A stretch of DNA of 64,000 bases from Buttiauxella ferragutiae (GCF_001654915.1 NZ_LXEQ01000048.1), one strand, 5' to 3'. Counted from the first letter of the stretch, positions 35,757 through 45,597 are shown. Notes: a model not told the origin generated them from the letters alone. Numbers and translations are program-made.

Positions 35757-36722
35757 TCAAAGCCCGAAAGAATGCCCTTGCCCCTGCCAACCCGTGGTTT
35801 GCAAAAATTGCTCCCAGGTTAATGCGTTTGGATTAACCTGGCGACTCCATTGCACATCACGCTCTTTACTGTAGTAACCATATTCAACGGCGTAGTCAGA
35901 CATCCCGACCAGCTCAGCAACTAACCCGCCCATATCAGCAAATGATGGGAAATATTGCAGCATTTCGTCACGCGTCATCGCCGGGCGATAAGCGGCTTTT
36001 ATCCCGGTCACACGGCTAAAGGTTTCAACAATCTCTTTTGGTGAAAGAAATTCGCCAACAACCGGTAAAGCGCAGCCTGTGTATTTATTCTGATTATCAA
36101 AAATCTCCAGCACCGCTGGGCCAGTTGCAGTTAAAGGGTCCACAAATGGGGCGTGAAAATCTTCGGGTAAATAGATGGGGAAAACTAAAGTATCGCCCTC
36201 AAAGCGCGGCTGGTAATACTCAAGCAAATTGGTATAGAAAAACGCCATCATAATAAAAGAGCTGGAAATGGGCAGCGTGCGGATATAGTCCTCAATGCGC
36301 CCCTTGTCGGTAAAGTGTGGCACCCATTTCGCCCCGTCGGTAATACGGTCGACATTTTCCAGGCTGGTGAAGACAAGATGCTGTACGCCCGCTTCCACGG
36401 CAGCATCGGCAATTTCTTTGCCTAATTCCGTTTCATGTGTCGATGCGTTAACCGCTTCTGGTGTAATACCCGGTGTCATCATAAATACGCCGTGTGCGCC
36501 TTTAAAAGCCTGAATAAAATCCTGTTTATGACCTGGCTCCAGCGGCACATTGATAAACTCCACACCCAGTTTTGCCAACTCCTGTGCTTGCGGGGAATCC
36601 ATGCGCCGGGTTAATGCTCGCACCTGGTAACGCTGACTTTCCAGTAGTGTGCGTACTACGCTGCGCCCTTGTTTGCTCAGTGCGCCAACTACAGTGATAA
36701 CGGGTTTTTGATTCGATGACAT
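35757..36722 (-). CDS. NmrA-like NAD(P)-binding protein
   Basis: 321 residues, an atypical short-chain dehydrogenase fold of the NmrA/HSCARG type. The Rossmann start is ITVVGALSKQGRSVVRTLLE, then VRALTRRMDSPQAQELAKLG. The catalytic Tyr-Lys pair of classical SDRs is not evident. Members act as redox sensors or quinone/isoflavone reductases. It is divergent from a LysR gene (about 97 bases between), the usual sign of LysR control. Confidence 0.88.
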   Translation of the reverse strand: MSSNQKPVITVVGALSKQGRSVVRTLLESQRYQVRALTRRMDSPQAQELAKLGVEFINVPLEPGHKQDFIQAFKGAHGVFMMTPGITPEAVNASTHETELGKEIADAAVEAGVQHLVFTSLENVDRITDGAKWVPHFTDKGRIEDYIRTLPISSSFIMMAFFYTNLLEYYQPRFEGDTLVFPIYLPEDFHAPFVDPLTATGPAVLEIFDNQNKYTGCALPVVGEFLSPKEIVETFSRVTGIKAAYRPAMTRDEMLQYFPSFADMGGLVAELVGMSDYAVEYGYYSKERDVQWSRQVNPNALTWEQFLQTTGWQGQGHSFGL

Positions 36723-36819
36723 GGTCTTTCTCCTGATGATTCATATGTGTGTGGCTTGAATTATCAGGAGATTTCAGAGATAAGAGAAATCGATTGTTTT
36801 TTATTAAGGAATCCACCCA

Positions 36820-37722
36820 ATGGATACCACACGTCTTGATTTAAACCTGCTGCTGACGCTCGAAGCCTTGCTTGCGGAACAGAATGTAACGAAAGCAGCG
36901 GCAAGGCTTCATCTCAGCCAGCCCGCCGTGAGCGCCCAACTCAACCGCCTGCGGGATATGTTTGATGATCCACTGCTGATCCCAGCAAGACGCGGAATGA
37001 CGCCAACAGCCAAGGCGCTGGAATTAATTATTCCGGTACGCGAGTCTCTTGAAAAATTGCGGCAAACGCTGCAATCCCACAAAGATTTTTACCCGCAACG
37101 AGCAGAGCTGACCGTTAATATCGCCTGCACCGACTACACGCAGGCGGCGATTGTGATGCCGCTGGTGCTGGCTTTGCGGCAACAAGCCCCTGGCGTGCGC
37201 ATCGCGGCCCGTCACTACAATCCTGCCCAGTTTGAACAACAGCTGGCGAGCGGTGAACTTGATATCGCTATTGCCTCGCATGATGCAGCGAAATCGCATT
37301 TAAGAAGCAGCCATTTGTTTGACGAAACGTATGTGCTAATTGGCCGACGCGATCACCCTGCTCTTAAAGAAAATCTCTCTATCGAAGAGTTTGTACAACT
37401 GGAGCATGTGATTGTTTCGCCCAGCGGTGGCAGCTTTACCACGCCCATCGATGACGCACTGGCGACATTCGGCCACAAACGTAATGTCGTGATGTCGGCG
37501 GCCACATTTTTGTTCGTGCCTCAGATTGTTTCCGTCAGCGACCTTGTCGCGCTGGTTCCGCGACGCTTATTGCAGGTGAAATCAGAACTACTCTCAGTGA
37601 TTGAACTTCCGTGGCTTGCGGAACAATTTGATGTCAATTTGGTGTGGCACGAACGCAGCCACGGGCATGCCGGGCATCGCTGGGTTCGTGAGTTAATTGC
37701 TGAATTGCTCTCCCACTCATAA
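36820..37722 (+). CDS. LysR-family transcriptional regulator
   Basis: 300 residues. Winged-helix DNA-binding domain at residues 1-65 (NVTKAAARLHLSQPAVSAQL), then a periplasmic-binding-like effector domain of NodD/LinR-like type (ERSHGHAGHRWVREL near the end). Probably controls the divergent NmrA-like gene and perhaps the aldehyde dehydrogenase 83 bases downstream on the same strand. The effector is unknown. Confidence 0.9.
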   Translation: MDTTRLDLNLLLTLEALLAEQNVTKAAARLHLSQPAVSAQLNRLRDMFDDPLLIPARRGMTPTAKALELIIPVRESLEKLRQTLQSHKDFYPQRAELTVNIACTDYTQAAIVMPLVLALRQQAPGVRIAARHYNPAQFEQQLASGELDIAIASHDAAKSHLRSSHLFDETYVLIGRRDHPALKENLSIEEFVQLEHVIVSPSGGSFTTPIDDALATFGHKRNVVMSAATFLFVPQIVSVSDLVALVPRRLLQVKSELLSVIELPWLAEQFDVNLVWHERSHGHAGHRWVRELIAELLSHS

Positions 37723-37805
37723 GCCGGGTAAACCACTGGGAAAACCGCCTGAACCTGTCTACACTCGATGACACCTTAACATTTCAATAACAAAAGAGGT
37801 GTCCT

Positions 37806-39272
37806 ATGCAACCAACATCCCCTGTGTCTATTTCTATGTTCATCAATGGATTAGCGGTTGAAGCACCAAACCAGGCCACGTTTGAACGCCGTAACCCGCT
37901 TGATGAACACGTCGCCACTATCGCACCCGCCGCCACAACCCACGATGCACGTGCCGCCGTCGAAGCCGCAAGCCTGGCGTTTGTCAGTTGGTCACAAACT
38001 GGCCCGAATCAGCGCCGCGCTTTGCTTCTAAAAGCCGCTGATGCGCTGGAAGCAAAGCAAGCCGCGTTTGTCGCCGCCATGGCGGCAGAAACCGGTGCCA
38101 CAGCGCAATGGGCAGAATTTAACGTGCATTTAGGTGCCGGGATTTTGCGTGAAGCCGCCGCCCTCACGTCACAAATTAACGGCGAAGTCATCCCCTCTGA
38201 TGTGCCAGGCAATTTAGCTATGGCCATCCGCCAACCTGCAGGCGTCGTGCTGGGGATTGCGCCGTGGAATGCGCCTGTCATCCTTGGTGTCCGTGCGATT
38301 GCGACTCCGCTGGCATGTGGCAACTGCGTGGTGCTAAAAGGCTCTGAAATTTCCCCGGCTACCCACGGTTTAATCATCGAAGCGCTCAGTGAAGCGGGTT
38401 TCCCTGCCGGTGTGGTTAACTTTGTGACTAACGCGCCGGGGGATGCCGCCAGCATTGTCGAGGCAATGATTGCCCATCCGGCGGTGCGCAGAGTGAATTT
38501 CACCGGTTCGACGCATGTCGGGCGGATCATTGCACAAACCTGCGCGCGCTATCTCAAACCGGTGGTGTTAGAACTGGGCGGCAAAGCACCGTTACTGGTG
38601 TTACACGACGCCGATATCGAGCTTGCGGTGAACTGTGCAGCTTTCGGCGCGTTTGCCAACTCCGGGCAAATTTGTATGTCGACCGAGCGGATCATTGTCG
38701 ATGAGCGCGTTGCCGATGAATTTGTCGCGAAATTTGCGGCCAAAGCCGCCAGTTTACCGTGTAGCGACCCTCGCCTTGGCCCGACGGTTTTGGGTTCAGT
38801 TGTTGATGTGCAGACCGTTTCGCGCTGCAATGATTTAATTGATGACGCGCTGGCTAAAGGGGCCAAAATTGTGGTCGGCGGGAAAGCCTGCTCAACATTG
38901 ATGCCCGCCACAGTGCTGGATTTTGTCACCCCGGAGATGCGTATTTACCACGAAGAATCCTTCGGGCCAGTTAAAGGGGTGATCCGCGCTGAAAGCGAAG
39001 AGGAAGCGGTGGCTATCGCCAATGATAATGAGCTTGGGCTTTCAGCCGCCGTGTTCAGCCGTGATACCGCGCGGGCATGGAATATTGCCTGCCGCATTCA
39101 GAGTGGCATTTGCCATATCAATAGCCCAACGGTACACGATGAAGCGCAGATGCCCTTTGGTGGCGTCAAAGATTCAGGCTACGGGCGCTTTGGTGGGCTT
39201 GCGGGCGTCAGAGAGTTTACTGAGTTACGCTGGATAACGATGCAAATGCAGCCACGATCACTACCGTTTTGA
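37806..39272 (+). CDS. NAD(P)-dependent aldehyde dehydrogenase (aromatic-aldehyde type)
   Basis: 488 residues of the aldehyde dehydrogenase superfamily. The cofactor/active-site run is complete: GIAPWNAPVILGVRAIATPL, VNFTGSTHVGR, the general-base Glu in VVLELGGKAPLL, and the nucleophile Cys in FANSGQICMSTERI. The sequence is of the salicylaldehyde/vanillin dehydrogenase kind, not the CoA-acylating type at 60392. AAAGAGGTG precedes the ATG. Likely detoxifies aromatic aldehydes; the exact substrate is not shown. Confidence 0.88.
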   Translation: MQPTSPVSISMFINGLAVEAPNQATFERRNPLDEHVATIAPAATTHDARAAVEAASLAFVSWSQTGPNQRRALLLKAADALEAKQAAFVAAMAAETGATAQWAEFNVHLGAGILREAAALTSQINGEVIPSDVPGNLAMAIRQPAGVVLGIAPWNAPVILGVRAIATPLACGNCVVLKGSEISPATHGLIIEALSEAGFPAGVVNFVTNAPGDAASIVEAMIAHPAVRRVNFTGSTHVGRIIAQTCARYLKPVVLELGGKAPLLVLHDADIELAVNCAAFGAFANSGQICMSTERIIVDERVADEFVAKFAAKAASLPCSDPRLGPTVLGSVVDVQTVSRCNDLIDDALAKGAKIVVGGKACSTLMPATVLDFVTPEMRIYHEESFGPVKGVIRAESEEEAVAIANDNELGLSAAVFSRDTARAWNIACRIQSGICHINSPTVHDEAQMPFGGVKDSGYGRFGGLAGVREFTELRWITMQMQPRSLPF

Positions 39273-39286
39273 GTCACAAATAGTGT

Positions 39287-39316
39287 ATGCCAGCGCCTGG
39301 CCCGCTGGCATTTATT
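39287..39316 (+). terminator. Terminator of the aldehyde dehydrogenase gene
   Basis: Arms ATGCCAGC (39287-39294) and GCTGGCAT (39304-39311), a 9-base loop, then TTATT. It ends 37806-39272 transcription before the ABC-F leader. Confidence 0.75.
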
Positions 39317-39373
39317 GATTATTTCTGCCAGGATTTCACCACTCATCAACTAACTGAATATAAGGAGGATCCC

Positions 39374-39457
39374 ATGCTGTTTTGTGAAATGTTGTTTATT
39401 TCGCAGACTTTTGGCGATCGTCATAGCTCAAGCGTTATCGATATCGCACTGCGATAA
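39374..39457 (+). CDS. Putative 27-residue leader peptide of the ABC-F gene
   Basis: The ATG is preceded by TAAGGAGGATCCC, among the best Shine-Dalgarno sequences in the window. The peptide begins MLFCEMLFISQTFGDRH and ends IALR. Its 3' half forms the left arm and part of the right arm of a strong hairpin. The position, about 105 bases before an ABC-F gene, fits a translated leader that senses stalled ribosomes, as known for several antibiotic-resistance ABC-F and erm genes. Expression is not shown. Confidence 0.6.
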   Translation: MLFCEMLFISQTFGDRHSSSVIDIALR

Positions 39458-39541
39458 TCCGGCTTGAGCGAAGCAACCCAACACTAAATCTTCCCTCGGG
39501 CTTACCGGGTTATCGTCATTCTGACGAGGCGTTTTATCGCC
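39426..39541 (+). promoter_or_regulatory. Candidate attenuator ahead of the ABC-F gene
   Basis: Hairpin 1 pairs GCTCAAGC (39426-39433) with GCTTGAGC (39462-39469), and TTATCG (39435-39440) with CGATAA (39452-39457); the leader stop codon is in its inner stem. Downstream, TCGTCA/TGACGA (39513-39518 and 39522-39527) and GGCG/CGCC (39528-39531 and 39538-39541, TTTTAT loop) make further stems close to the ABC-F start. A ribosome on the leader would block hairpin 1. Which form is permissive is not known. Confidence 0.5.
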
Positions 39542-39561
39542 TGACTCTTGAGTAAGCAACA

Positions 39562-41286
39562 ATGAGCACATTATTAACCGCACAATCTCTTAGCCTTGAT
39601 ACCGCTTTCGGCCCACTGCTGGCTGACATCACTTTTACGCTGAAAAAAGGCGACCGCCTGGGCTTAATCGGCCATAACGGCTGCGGTAAAAGTACCCTTC
39701 TGAAATTACTCGATGGCACGATTTTGCCCAATTCTGGCTGCGTGACGCGTGCGCATCACTGCCTGCTGGCGCGAGTCGAACAGCATTTACCGGCGGAATT
39801 GCACCCTCTTACGTTGCTTGATGCAGTAATGGCGCGTTTAAGTGATGCACAACGCCATACCGATGGCTGGCGGGCACAAGCGCTTCTCGCCAGCATGGGC
39901 TTTGATGAAACGGCGTGGCAACTCACCGCCGGAACACTGAGCGGTGGGCAACATACGCGTTTATTGCTGGCGCGGGCGTTGATCACCGAACCCGATCTGC
40001 TGCTGCTCGATGAACCGAGTAACCACCTTGATTTGCCGACCTTGCTGTGGCTGGAGCAGTTCTTGCGCAGCTGGAATGGCAGCTTTGTGCTGGTTTCTCA
40101 CGATCAACATCTGTTGGATAGCGTCACCAACGGCACGTGGATCTTGCGTGACCACACGCTCAGTTTCTTCCAGTTGCCCTGTTCGGCGGCGCGCCAGGCG
40201 CTGGATGAGCGCGATAAAACCGATGCCCACCGTCACCAGGCTGAGCAAAAGGAGATCGACCGCATTGCCGCCAGTGCCAAACGCCTCGCTATTTGGGGAA
40301 AGGTTTACGATAACGAAGACCTCGCCCGCAAAGCAAAGCAAATGGAAAAGCGCGTCGACAAGTTAAAAGACAGCCAGACCGAACTGAGTGCCGCGAATTT
40401 GTGGCAACTGATACTCAAAGGTGAAGCGTTACCCGCTGACCGTTTGCTGGAGATGGAAAACCTGTCCGTCAGCCCGGCAGCCGATTGCCCGCCACTGTTC
40501 ACCCTGCAAATACAGCGCCTGAGAAGTGGTGATCGGGTAGCAATAATTGGCCGTAATGGTTGTGGCAAATCGTCGCTATTGCGCCTGCTGTGGCAGCAAT
40601 ATCAGCAACCGCTGAATGACGAGGCGATTCGTCTGCACCCGCGCGTTGAAATGGGCTATTACGACCAAACGCTGCACCAGTTGCGTGATGACGACACGTT
40701 GCTTGAAGCACTCGAACCGTTTGCGCCGTTAACCGAGCGCGATCGCAAAATGGCGTTGATCAGTGCCGGTTTTGCGTGGTTGCGCCACGGGCAAACGGTC
40801 AGCACGTTAAGCGGTGGCGAGCGTTCCAGGCTGTTATTTGTCGGGCTGACTCTGGCACGTTATTCGCTGCTGTTGCTCGATGAACCGACCAACCACCTGG
40901 ATATGGAAGGCAAAGAGGCGCTGGCAGAAACACTGCAAAGTTACGAAGGCGGCGTGTTACTGGTGACGCATGACCGCACGTTAATCGCTAAGAGCTGTAA
41001 CCGCTTCTGGCTGATTGATAATGGCGAGCTGAGCGAGTGGCACTCTTTGGAGGGGTTGTATGCGCAACTGACCAGTGAAAGCCTTGACGTGACGTTGTCA
41101 CCATCCAAATCTGTTCAGCCAGTGATTAGTCATACAGAGGCCGACGGCTGGCTGGAGCGTTTAGTGGAACTGGAGGAGAAGCTTGCACAGGATTTAGCGC
41201 GTAAGCCCGGCCACCAGAAACCCGCGTTGCAACAGCAATGGCGCCACGAGATAGCCGCACTTAGCGTGCGGCTGGATATGGAGTAA
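39562..41286 (+). CDS. ABC-F family ATPase (ribosome-associated type)
   Basis: 574 residues with two ABC domains and no membrane part. Walker A motifs are GHNGCGKSTLLKLL (about 33-46) and GRNGCGKSSLLRLL. Signatures are TLSGGQHTRLLLARAL and TLSGGERSRLLFVGL. Walker B ends are LLLLDEPSNHLDL and LLLLDEPTNHLDM. A charged linker (residues about 210-270, with the P-site tRNA-interaction position of ABC-F proteins) joins them, and a short coiled C-terminal tail follows. It differs from Uup, EttA, YbiT and YheS of E. coli. Ribosome protection or translation control is the family role; which drug or stall it acts on is unknown. Confidence 0.87.
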   Translation: MSTLLTAQSLSLDTAFGPLLADITFTLKKGDRLGLIGHNGCGKSTLLKLLDGTILPNSGCVTRAHHCLLARVEQHLPAELHPLTLLDAVMARLSDAQRHTDGWRAQALLASMGFDETAWQLTAGTLSGGQHTRLLLARALITEPDLLLLDEPSNHLDLPTLLWLEQFLRSWNGSFVLVSHDQHLLDSVTNGTWILRDHTLSFFQLPCSAARQALDERDKTDAHRHQAEQKEIDRIAASAKRLAIWGKVYDNEDLARKAKQMEKRVDKLKDSQTELSAANLWQLILKGEALPADRLLEMENLSVSPAADCPPLFTLQIQRLRSGDRVAIIGRNGCGKSSLLRLLWQQYQQPLNDEAIRLHPRVEMGYYDQTLHQLRDDDTLLEALEPFAPLTERDRKMALISAGFAWLRHGQTVSTLSGGERSRLLFVGLTLARYSLLLLDEPTNHLDMEGKEALAETLQSYEGGVLLVTHDRTLIAKSCNRFWLIDNGELSEWHSLEGLYAQLTSESLDVTLSPSKSVQPVISHTEADGWLERLVELEEKLAQDLARKPGHQKPALQQQWRHEIAALSVRLDME

Positions 41287-41290
41287 GTGC

Positions 41291-41347
41291 AGGATGACGC
41301 GGAGCTTATCCGACCTACAAGCGGCATGGGTAGTTAGCGTCATCCAC
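41291..41347. repeat. REP-like repeat pair, degenerate
   Basis: GGATGACGCGGAGCTTATCC followed by an imperfect second copy ending GCGTCATCCAC. It lies between the convergent ABC-F and chemoreceptor genes. Confidence 0.6.
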
Positions 41348-41358
41348 GGGTTCACAAA

Positions 41359-43053
41359 CTAAAAGGTCGCCCAATTATCGTCATCAGTCACCACACTGGT
41401 GCGCGATATTGGCGCGGCTTTTTTTGGTTTTTCTGCCTTCGCTGTCACCCCATTTGGCTGATGGCTTAAACGGAAAATCCCCACCGCTGCGGTTAACCGC
41501 GCCGCTTGTTCTTCCAGTGACACCGCCGCTGCCGACGCTTCTTCAACCAACGAAGCGTTCTGTTGCGTGACGTTATCCATTTCGTTGATCGCAAGACCCA
41601 CTTGCTGGATGCCACGGCTTTGTTCGTCAGACGCCGCGGCGATCTCCTGCATGATATCGGTGACACGACGCACTGCGCTGACAATTCCGGTCATGGTTTC
41701 TCCGGCATGTGCGACCTGATTTGAACCGCTATCAATCAACGACACTGATTCACTGATCAACCCTTCAATTTCTTTGGCTGCTTGTGCACTGCGTTGGGCC
41801 AGCGTGCGTACTTCGGTTGCGACCACCGCAAAACCGCGCCCTTGTTCACCGGCACGCGCCGCCTCTACCGCCGCATTGAGCGCCAAAATATTGGTCTGGA
41901 ATGCAATGCTGTTGATCACCGCCGTTATCTCGGAAATTTTCTTCGAACTGGTAGAGATGTTGTTCATGGTGCTGACCACACCCGAGACAATGCGCCCGCC
42001 ATCGCTGGCTTTGTGCGACGCTTCTTCAGCCAGTTTGGTGGCGTGATGGGCGTTATCCGCGTTCTGTTTCACGGTCGCCGTTAACTGCTCCATGCTAGCC
42101 GCAGTCTCTTCCAGCGCCGCCACTTGCTGTTCAGTACGGGCCGATAAATCAGTGTTTCCGGCAGAAATCTCACTGGTACCTTGATAAATCGCCTCCGCCC
42201 CTGAACGTACCTCACCGACAGTTTTCACCAGTGAGGCCTGCATTTCCTGTAGGTTCTGATTGAGCTTGCCGATTTCACTGCGACCATAGGCGGCCGACGC
42301 CAGGGTTAAATCCCCCTGAGCGATATGTTCGATGCGCGTTGCCGCCTGTTGCAGCGGTTGGACAACCACACGACGCAGCACCACGAAAGTGAAAACGGTC
42401 ATGAAGATAGCCAGCGCAAATGCTCCTGCCATCAGCATCACACTAAAATGAGAACGGGCCTGAGCTTGTTCTTTAAGCGCCATCGCGCGTTCGGTACGGA
42501 TTTGCGCCGCTTGCATCAGGACCTTGTTGTAGTCGGCATCAAGCTGACGGGCTTGGTCATTTTCATGGTTGATAATGGCTTCAAACATGCCGTTTTTGGC
42601 GTATTTCATCATCGGTGCCATGCCTTTGCTCAGGTACTCGTTGAAGCGGTCGCGCAGTTGGATATCCAGCGCAGCACCTTCCTCAACTTTGTCAGCACGC
42701 GCCATATAAATATCAAAACTCGCCTGTGCCTGTTTAATCAACCTGTCGGCCTCAGCAATATTAGACTTCATATCGTCCATGTCAGCCACGCGCCCTGCCG
42801 CTCCCGCGTGAATGAAATTTAAACGTGCACTGCGTAAATCAGTGGAGCTATCAGACAGACCGATGCGCACCTGAATTTCGTTAGTCACGTCTTGCAGTGC
42901 TTTGTCACTCTGCACTAAAAAGTAACTCGCCAGCCCAACGCACAACGCAAACAGAACTAAGATGCCAACCAATATGGAAGTAAATAACGGCACCAGACGA
43001 ATGTGATGCCAGAAACGAACGGCCCCTTGCGGGGAGATTTTTGTTTTTGCCAT
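41359..43053 (-). CDS. Methyl-accepting chemotaxis protein (Tsr/Tar class)
   Basis: About 564 residues from MAKTKISPQ. TM1 is near 17-42, a periplasmic four-helix-bundle sensor spans about 45-195, and TM2 is near 200-225. HAMP follows, and the cytoplasmic hairpin tip is FQTNILALNAAVEAARAGEQ. Length and tip fit the 36-heptad class of Tsr/Tar. The C-terminus ends NWATF, a variant of the NWETF pentapeptide that tethers CheR and CheB. An upstream in-frame ATG at 43101 has no ribosome site. Ligand is unknown; no other chemotaxis gene is nearby. Confidence 0.92.
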   Translation of the reverse strand: MAKTKISPQGAVRFWHHIRLVPLFTSILVGILVLFALCVGLASYFLVQSDKALQDVTNEIQVRIGLSDSSTDLRSARLNFIHAGAAGRVADMDDMKSNIAEADRLIKQAQASFDIYMARADKVEEGAALDIQLRDRFNEYLSKGMAPMMKYAKNGMFEAIINHENDQARQLDADYNKVLMQAAQIRTERAMALKEQAQARSHFSVMLMAGAFALAIFMTVFTFVVLRRVVVQPLQQAATRIEHIAQGDLTLASAAYGRSEIGKLNQNLQEMQASLVKTVGEVRSGAEAIYQGTSEISAGNTDLSARTEQQVAALEETAASMEQLTATVKQNADNAHHATKLAEEASHKASDGGRIVSGVVSTMNNISTSSKKISEITAVINSIAFQTNILALNAAVEAARAGEQGRGFAVVATEVRTLAQRSAQAAKEIEGLISESVSLIDSGSNQVAHAGETMTGIVSAVRRVTDIMQEIAAASDEQSRGIQQVGLAINEMDNVTQQNASLVEEASAAAVSLEEQAARLTAAVGIFRLSHQPNGVTAKAEKPKKAAPISRTSVVTDDDNWATF

Positions 43054-43299
43054 GTCCTGGGTGTCTCTTCTGGTTAATGGTTGTTGTTCCAGGAAGTTCA
43101 TCGGCCAGCAGAGACAAAAGGTTGAATATCGCGTTGTTGTTTTGTGCTGTGGTTAACACTTTAATGACGAAAAGCTAACCAGATCACAGTATTTTCCCGC
43201 AATAAGTGTGCCTTACATAAAAGTTAAACAGGAGTAAACTCAATGTAACAGTAAATGGCGTCACCGCGTGCGGTCGCCCTCAGGACACGAATAAGCATT

Positions 43300-45597
43300 A
43301 TGAAATTTAAATCTGCAATAAAACCCTATCATGCGGCAGCCGGTGGTTGGGGCTCGCTTGAAGCCACCACTCGCTTTGTTATCGACAGCAAACATGCCTT
43401 AAAAAATTTGCGTAATTTAATGCGCATGAACAAAGCCAAAGGCTTTGATTGCCCGGGATGCGCATGGGGTGATGACAATAAAAGTACCTTTAGCTTCTGC
43501 GAAAACGGCGCAAAAGCCGTGACATGGGAAGCGACTCGTCGTTTTATCGACCATGAGTTTTTCGCCCAACATAGCGTCAGCAAACTGTATCAACAAAGCG
43601 ATTATTTCCTTGAATATCAAGGCCGACTGACTGAACCGCTACGCTACAACCCGCAGACCGACCATTACGAAGCCATCAGTTGGGACGACGCGCTGGCGTT
43701 GATCGCTCAGCATATCAAAGCGCTGGATAATCCTGACCAGATGGAGCTGTATACCTCAGGGCGCGCCAGCAATGAAGCCTCTTATCTGTATCAACTTTTT
43801 GGCCGCATGGTCGGAACCAACAATTTCCCGGATTGCTCCAATATGTGCCACGAGGCCAGCGGCAGCGGCCTGAAGCGCAGTATCGGCGTCGGCAAAGGCA
43901 CCATTCATCTTAATGATTTTGATAAAGCCAATGCGATTTTCGTGTTTGGCCAAAACCCTGGCACCAACCACCCACGCATGCTGCACAGTTTGCGCCACGC
44001 TGCAGAGAACGGCGCGCAAATCGTCACCTTTAATACCCTGCGCGAACGCGGACTTGAGCGTTTTGCCGATCCGCAAAAACCGTTAGAAGTGGTAACGCCG
44101 CTGGCAGGTAATATCAGCACGTATTATTACCAGCCAAATTTGGGCGGTGATATGGCGGCGATTCGCGGTATGGCGAAAGCGTTGCTGGAAGTGCATCGTG
44201 GGCAACTGGCACAAGGCGAAGCGGGAATTTTTGATCAGGAATTTATTGCTGAACACACTCACGGTGTGGATGGCTGGTTTGCCGAAATCGACAACACCAG
44301 TTGGGCGCACATTACCCAGCAGTCCGGTTTGAGCGAACAACAAATTCGCGATGCCGCCGCCGTCTGGCAGCAGGCTGAGCGTGTGATTTGCACCTGGGCG
44401 ATGGGGATTACGCAGCACAAACATTCACTGAATACCGTTCGTGAAATCGTTAACCTGCAATTGTTGGGTGGTCACTTAGGTAAACCTGGTGCCGGACTTT
44501 GCCCGGTGCGCGGCCACAGTAATGTGCAAGGTAACCGCACGATGGGCATCGATGAAAAACCCTCGGCGGCGTTACTCGACAGCCTGGCGGCGCATTTTGA
44601 TTTTGAACCGCCACGCGTTCGCGGCCACAATACCGTAGAAGCGCTTGCCGCTATGCTGCGCGATGAAGTTAAAGTGCTGATTGCGCTGGGCGGGAATCTC
44701 GCGGCTGCGGCACCAGACAGCCCGCGCACTGAAGAAGCGTTACAGCGCTGCGGCCTGACGGTGCATATCAGTACCAAACTCAACCGTAGCCATTTGGTGC
44801 CAGGTAAAGCGGCATTAATCCTGCCAACGCTTGGGCGCACCGAAGAGGATATGCAGGCCAGCGGACGGCAGTTTATCACCGTCGAAGACTCGTTCAGCAT
44901 GGTGCATGCCTCCGAAGGGATCGGTAAACCGATTGCCAACACTCAGCGTTCAGAAACGGCGATTGTCGCCGGAATTGCCGCAGCCGTGCTGGGATGTGAA
45001 AAACTGGACTGGCTGGCTATGTCAGACGATTACAATCTGATTCGCGACCACATCGCCGCCACCCTTCCCGGTTTTAAAGACTTCAACCAACAGTGCGAAA
45101 ACCCTGGTGGTTTCTATCTTGGCAATGCGGCGGCACAGTTGCGTTTCAATACGCCATCGCGCAAAGCGGAATTTAGTGCTGCCGCGCTGCCGGAGTCCCT
45201 GTTCGGCGAATTAACCGCACCGTTTGTGCTACAGACTTTGCGCTCGCATGACCAGTACAACACCACCATTTATGGGCTGGACGACCGCTACCGTGGCGTT
45301 TACGGCCAACGCGAAGTTTTATTTATTAATCCTGAAGATCTTGCCGAACTGGAATTGCATGACGGCGATTTAGTGGATATTGAGACTATCTGGAACGATG
45401 GAATTACGCGCAAAGTCAGCGGCTTCAAAATCGTGCCGTACAATATTCCGCGTGGCAATCTGGCGGCTTATTACCCGGAAACGAACCCATTGGTTCCACT
45501 GACCAGCGTCGGTGACGGCACTGGGACGCCAACTTCAAAATCTGTACCGGTAAAAATCAGCCGTACCGTTTCCGTTGAAAGCCAGCGTATCGCCTAA
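43300..45597 (+). CDS. YdeP-like molybdopterin oxidoreductase (FdhF family)
   Basis: 765 residues from MKFKSAIKPYHAAAGGWGS; an in-frame upstream extension to 43255 lacks a good ribosome site. Motifs shared with E. coli YdeP include GFDCPGCAWGDD, YTSGRASNEASYLYQLFGR, NNFPDCSNMCHEASG and the C-terminal HDQYNTTIYGLDDRYRGVYG. The family binds a bis-MGD cofactor. YdeP aids acid survival in E. coli, but its reaction is not settled. No electron-transfer partner or FdhD homologue is adjacent. It could be a paralogue rather than the orthologue of YdeP. Confidence 0.87.
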   Translation: MKFKSAIKPYHAAAGGWGSLEATTRFVIDSKHALKNLRNLMRMNKAKGFDCPGCAWGDDNKSTFSFCENGAKAVTWEATRRFIDHEFFAQHSVSKLYQQSDYFLEYQGRLTEPLRYNPQTDHYEAISWDDALALIAQHIKALDNPDQMELYTSGRASNEASYLYQLFGRMVGTNNFPDCSNMCHEASGSGLKRSIGVGKGTIHLNDFDKANAIFVFGQNPGTNHPRMLHSLRHAAENGAQIVTFNTLRERGLERFADPQKPLEVVTPLAGNISTYYYQPNLGGDMAAIRGMAKALLEVHRGQLAQGEAGIFDQEFIAEHTHGVDGWFAEIDNTSWAHITQQSGLSEQQIRDAAAVWQQAERVICTWAMGITQHKHSLNTVREIVNLQLLGGHLGKPGAGLCPVRGHSNVQGNRTMGIDEKPSAALLDSLAAHFDFEPPRVRGHNTVEALAAMLRDEVKVLIALGGNLAAAAPDSPRTEEALQRCGLTVHISTKLNRSHLVPGKAALILPTLGRTEEDMQASGRQFITVEDSFSMVHASEGIGKPIANTQRSETAIVAGIAAAVLGCEKLDWLAMSDDYNLIRDHIAATLPGFKDFNQQCENPGGFYLGNAAAQLRFNTPSRKAEFSAAALPESLFGELTAPFVLQTLRSHDQYNTTIYGLDDRYRGVYGQREVLFINPEDLAELELHDGDLVDIETIWNDGITRKVSGFKIVPYNIPRGNLAAYYPETNPLVPLTSVGDGTGTPTSKSVPVKISRTVSVESQRIA

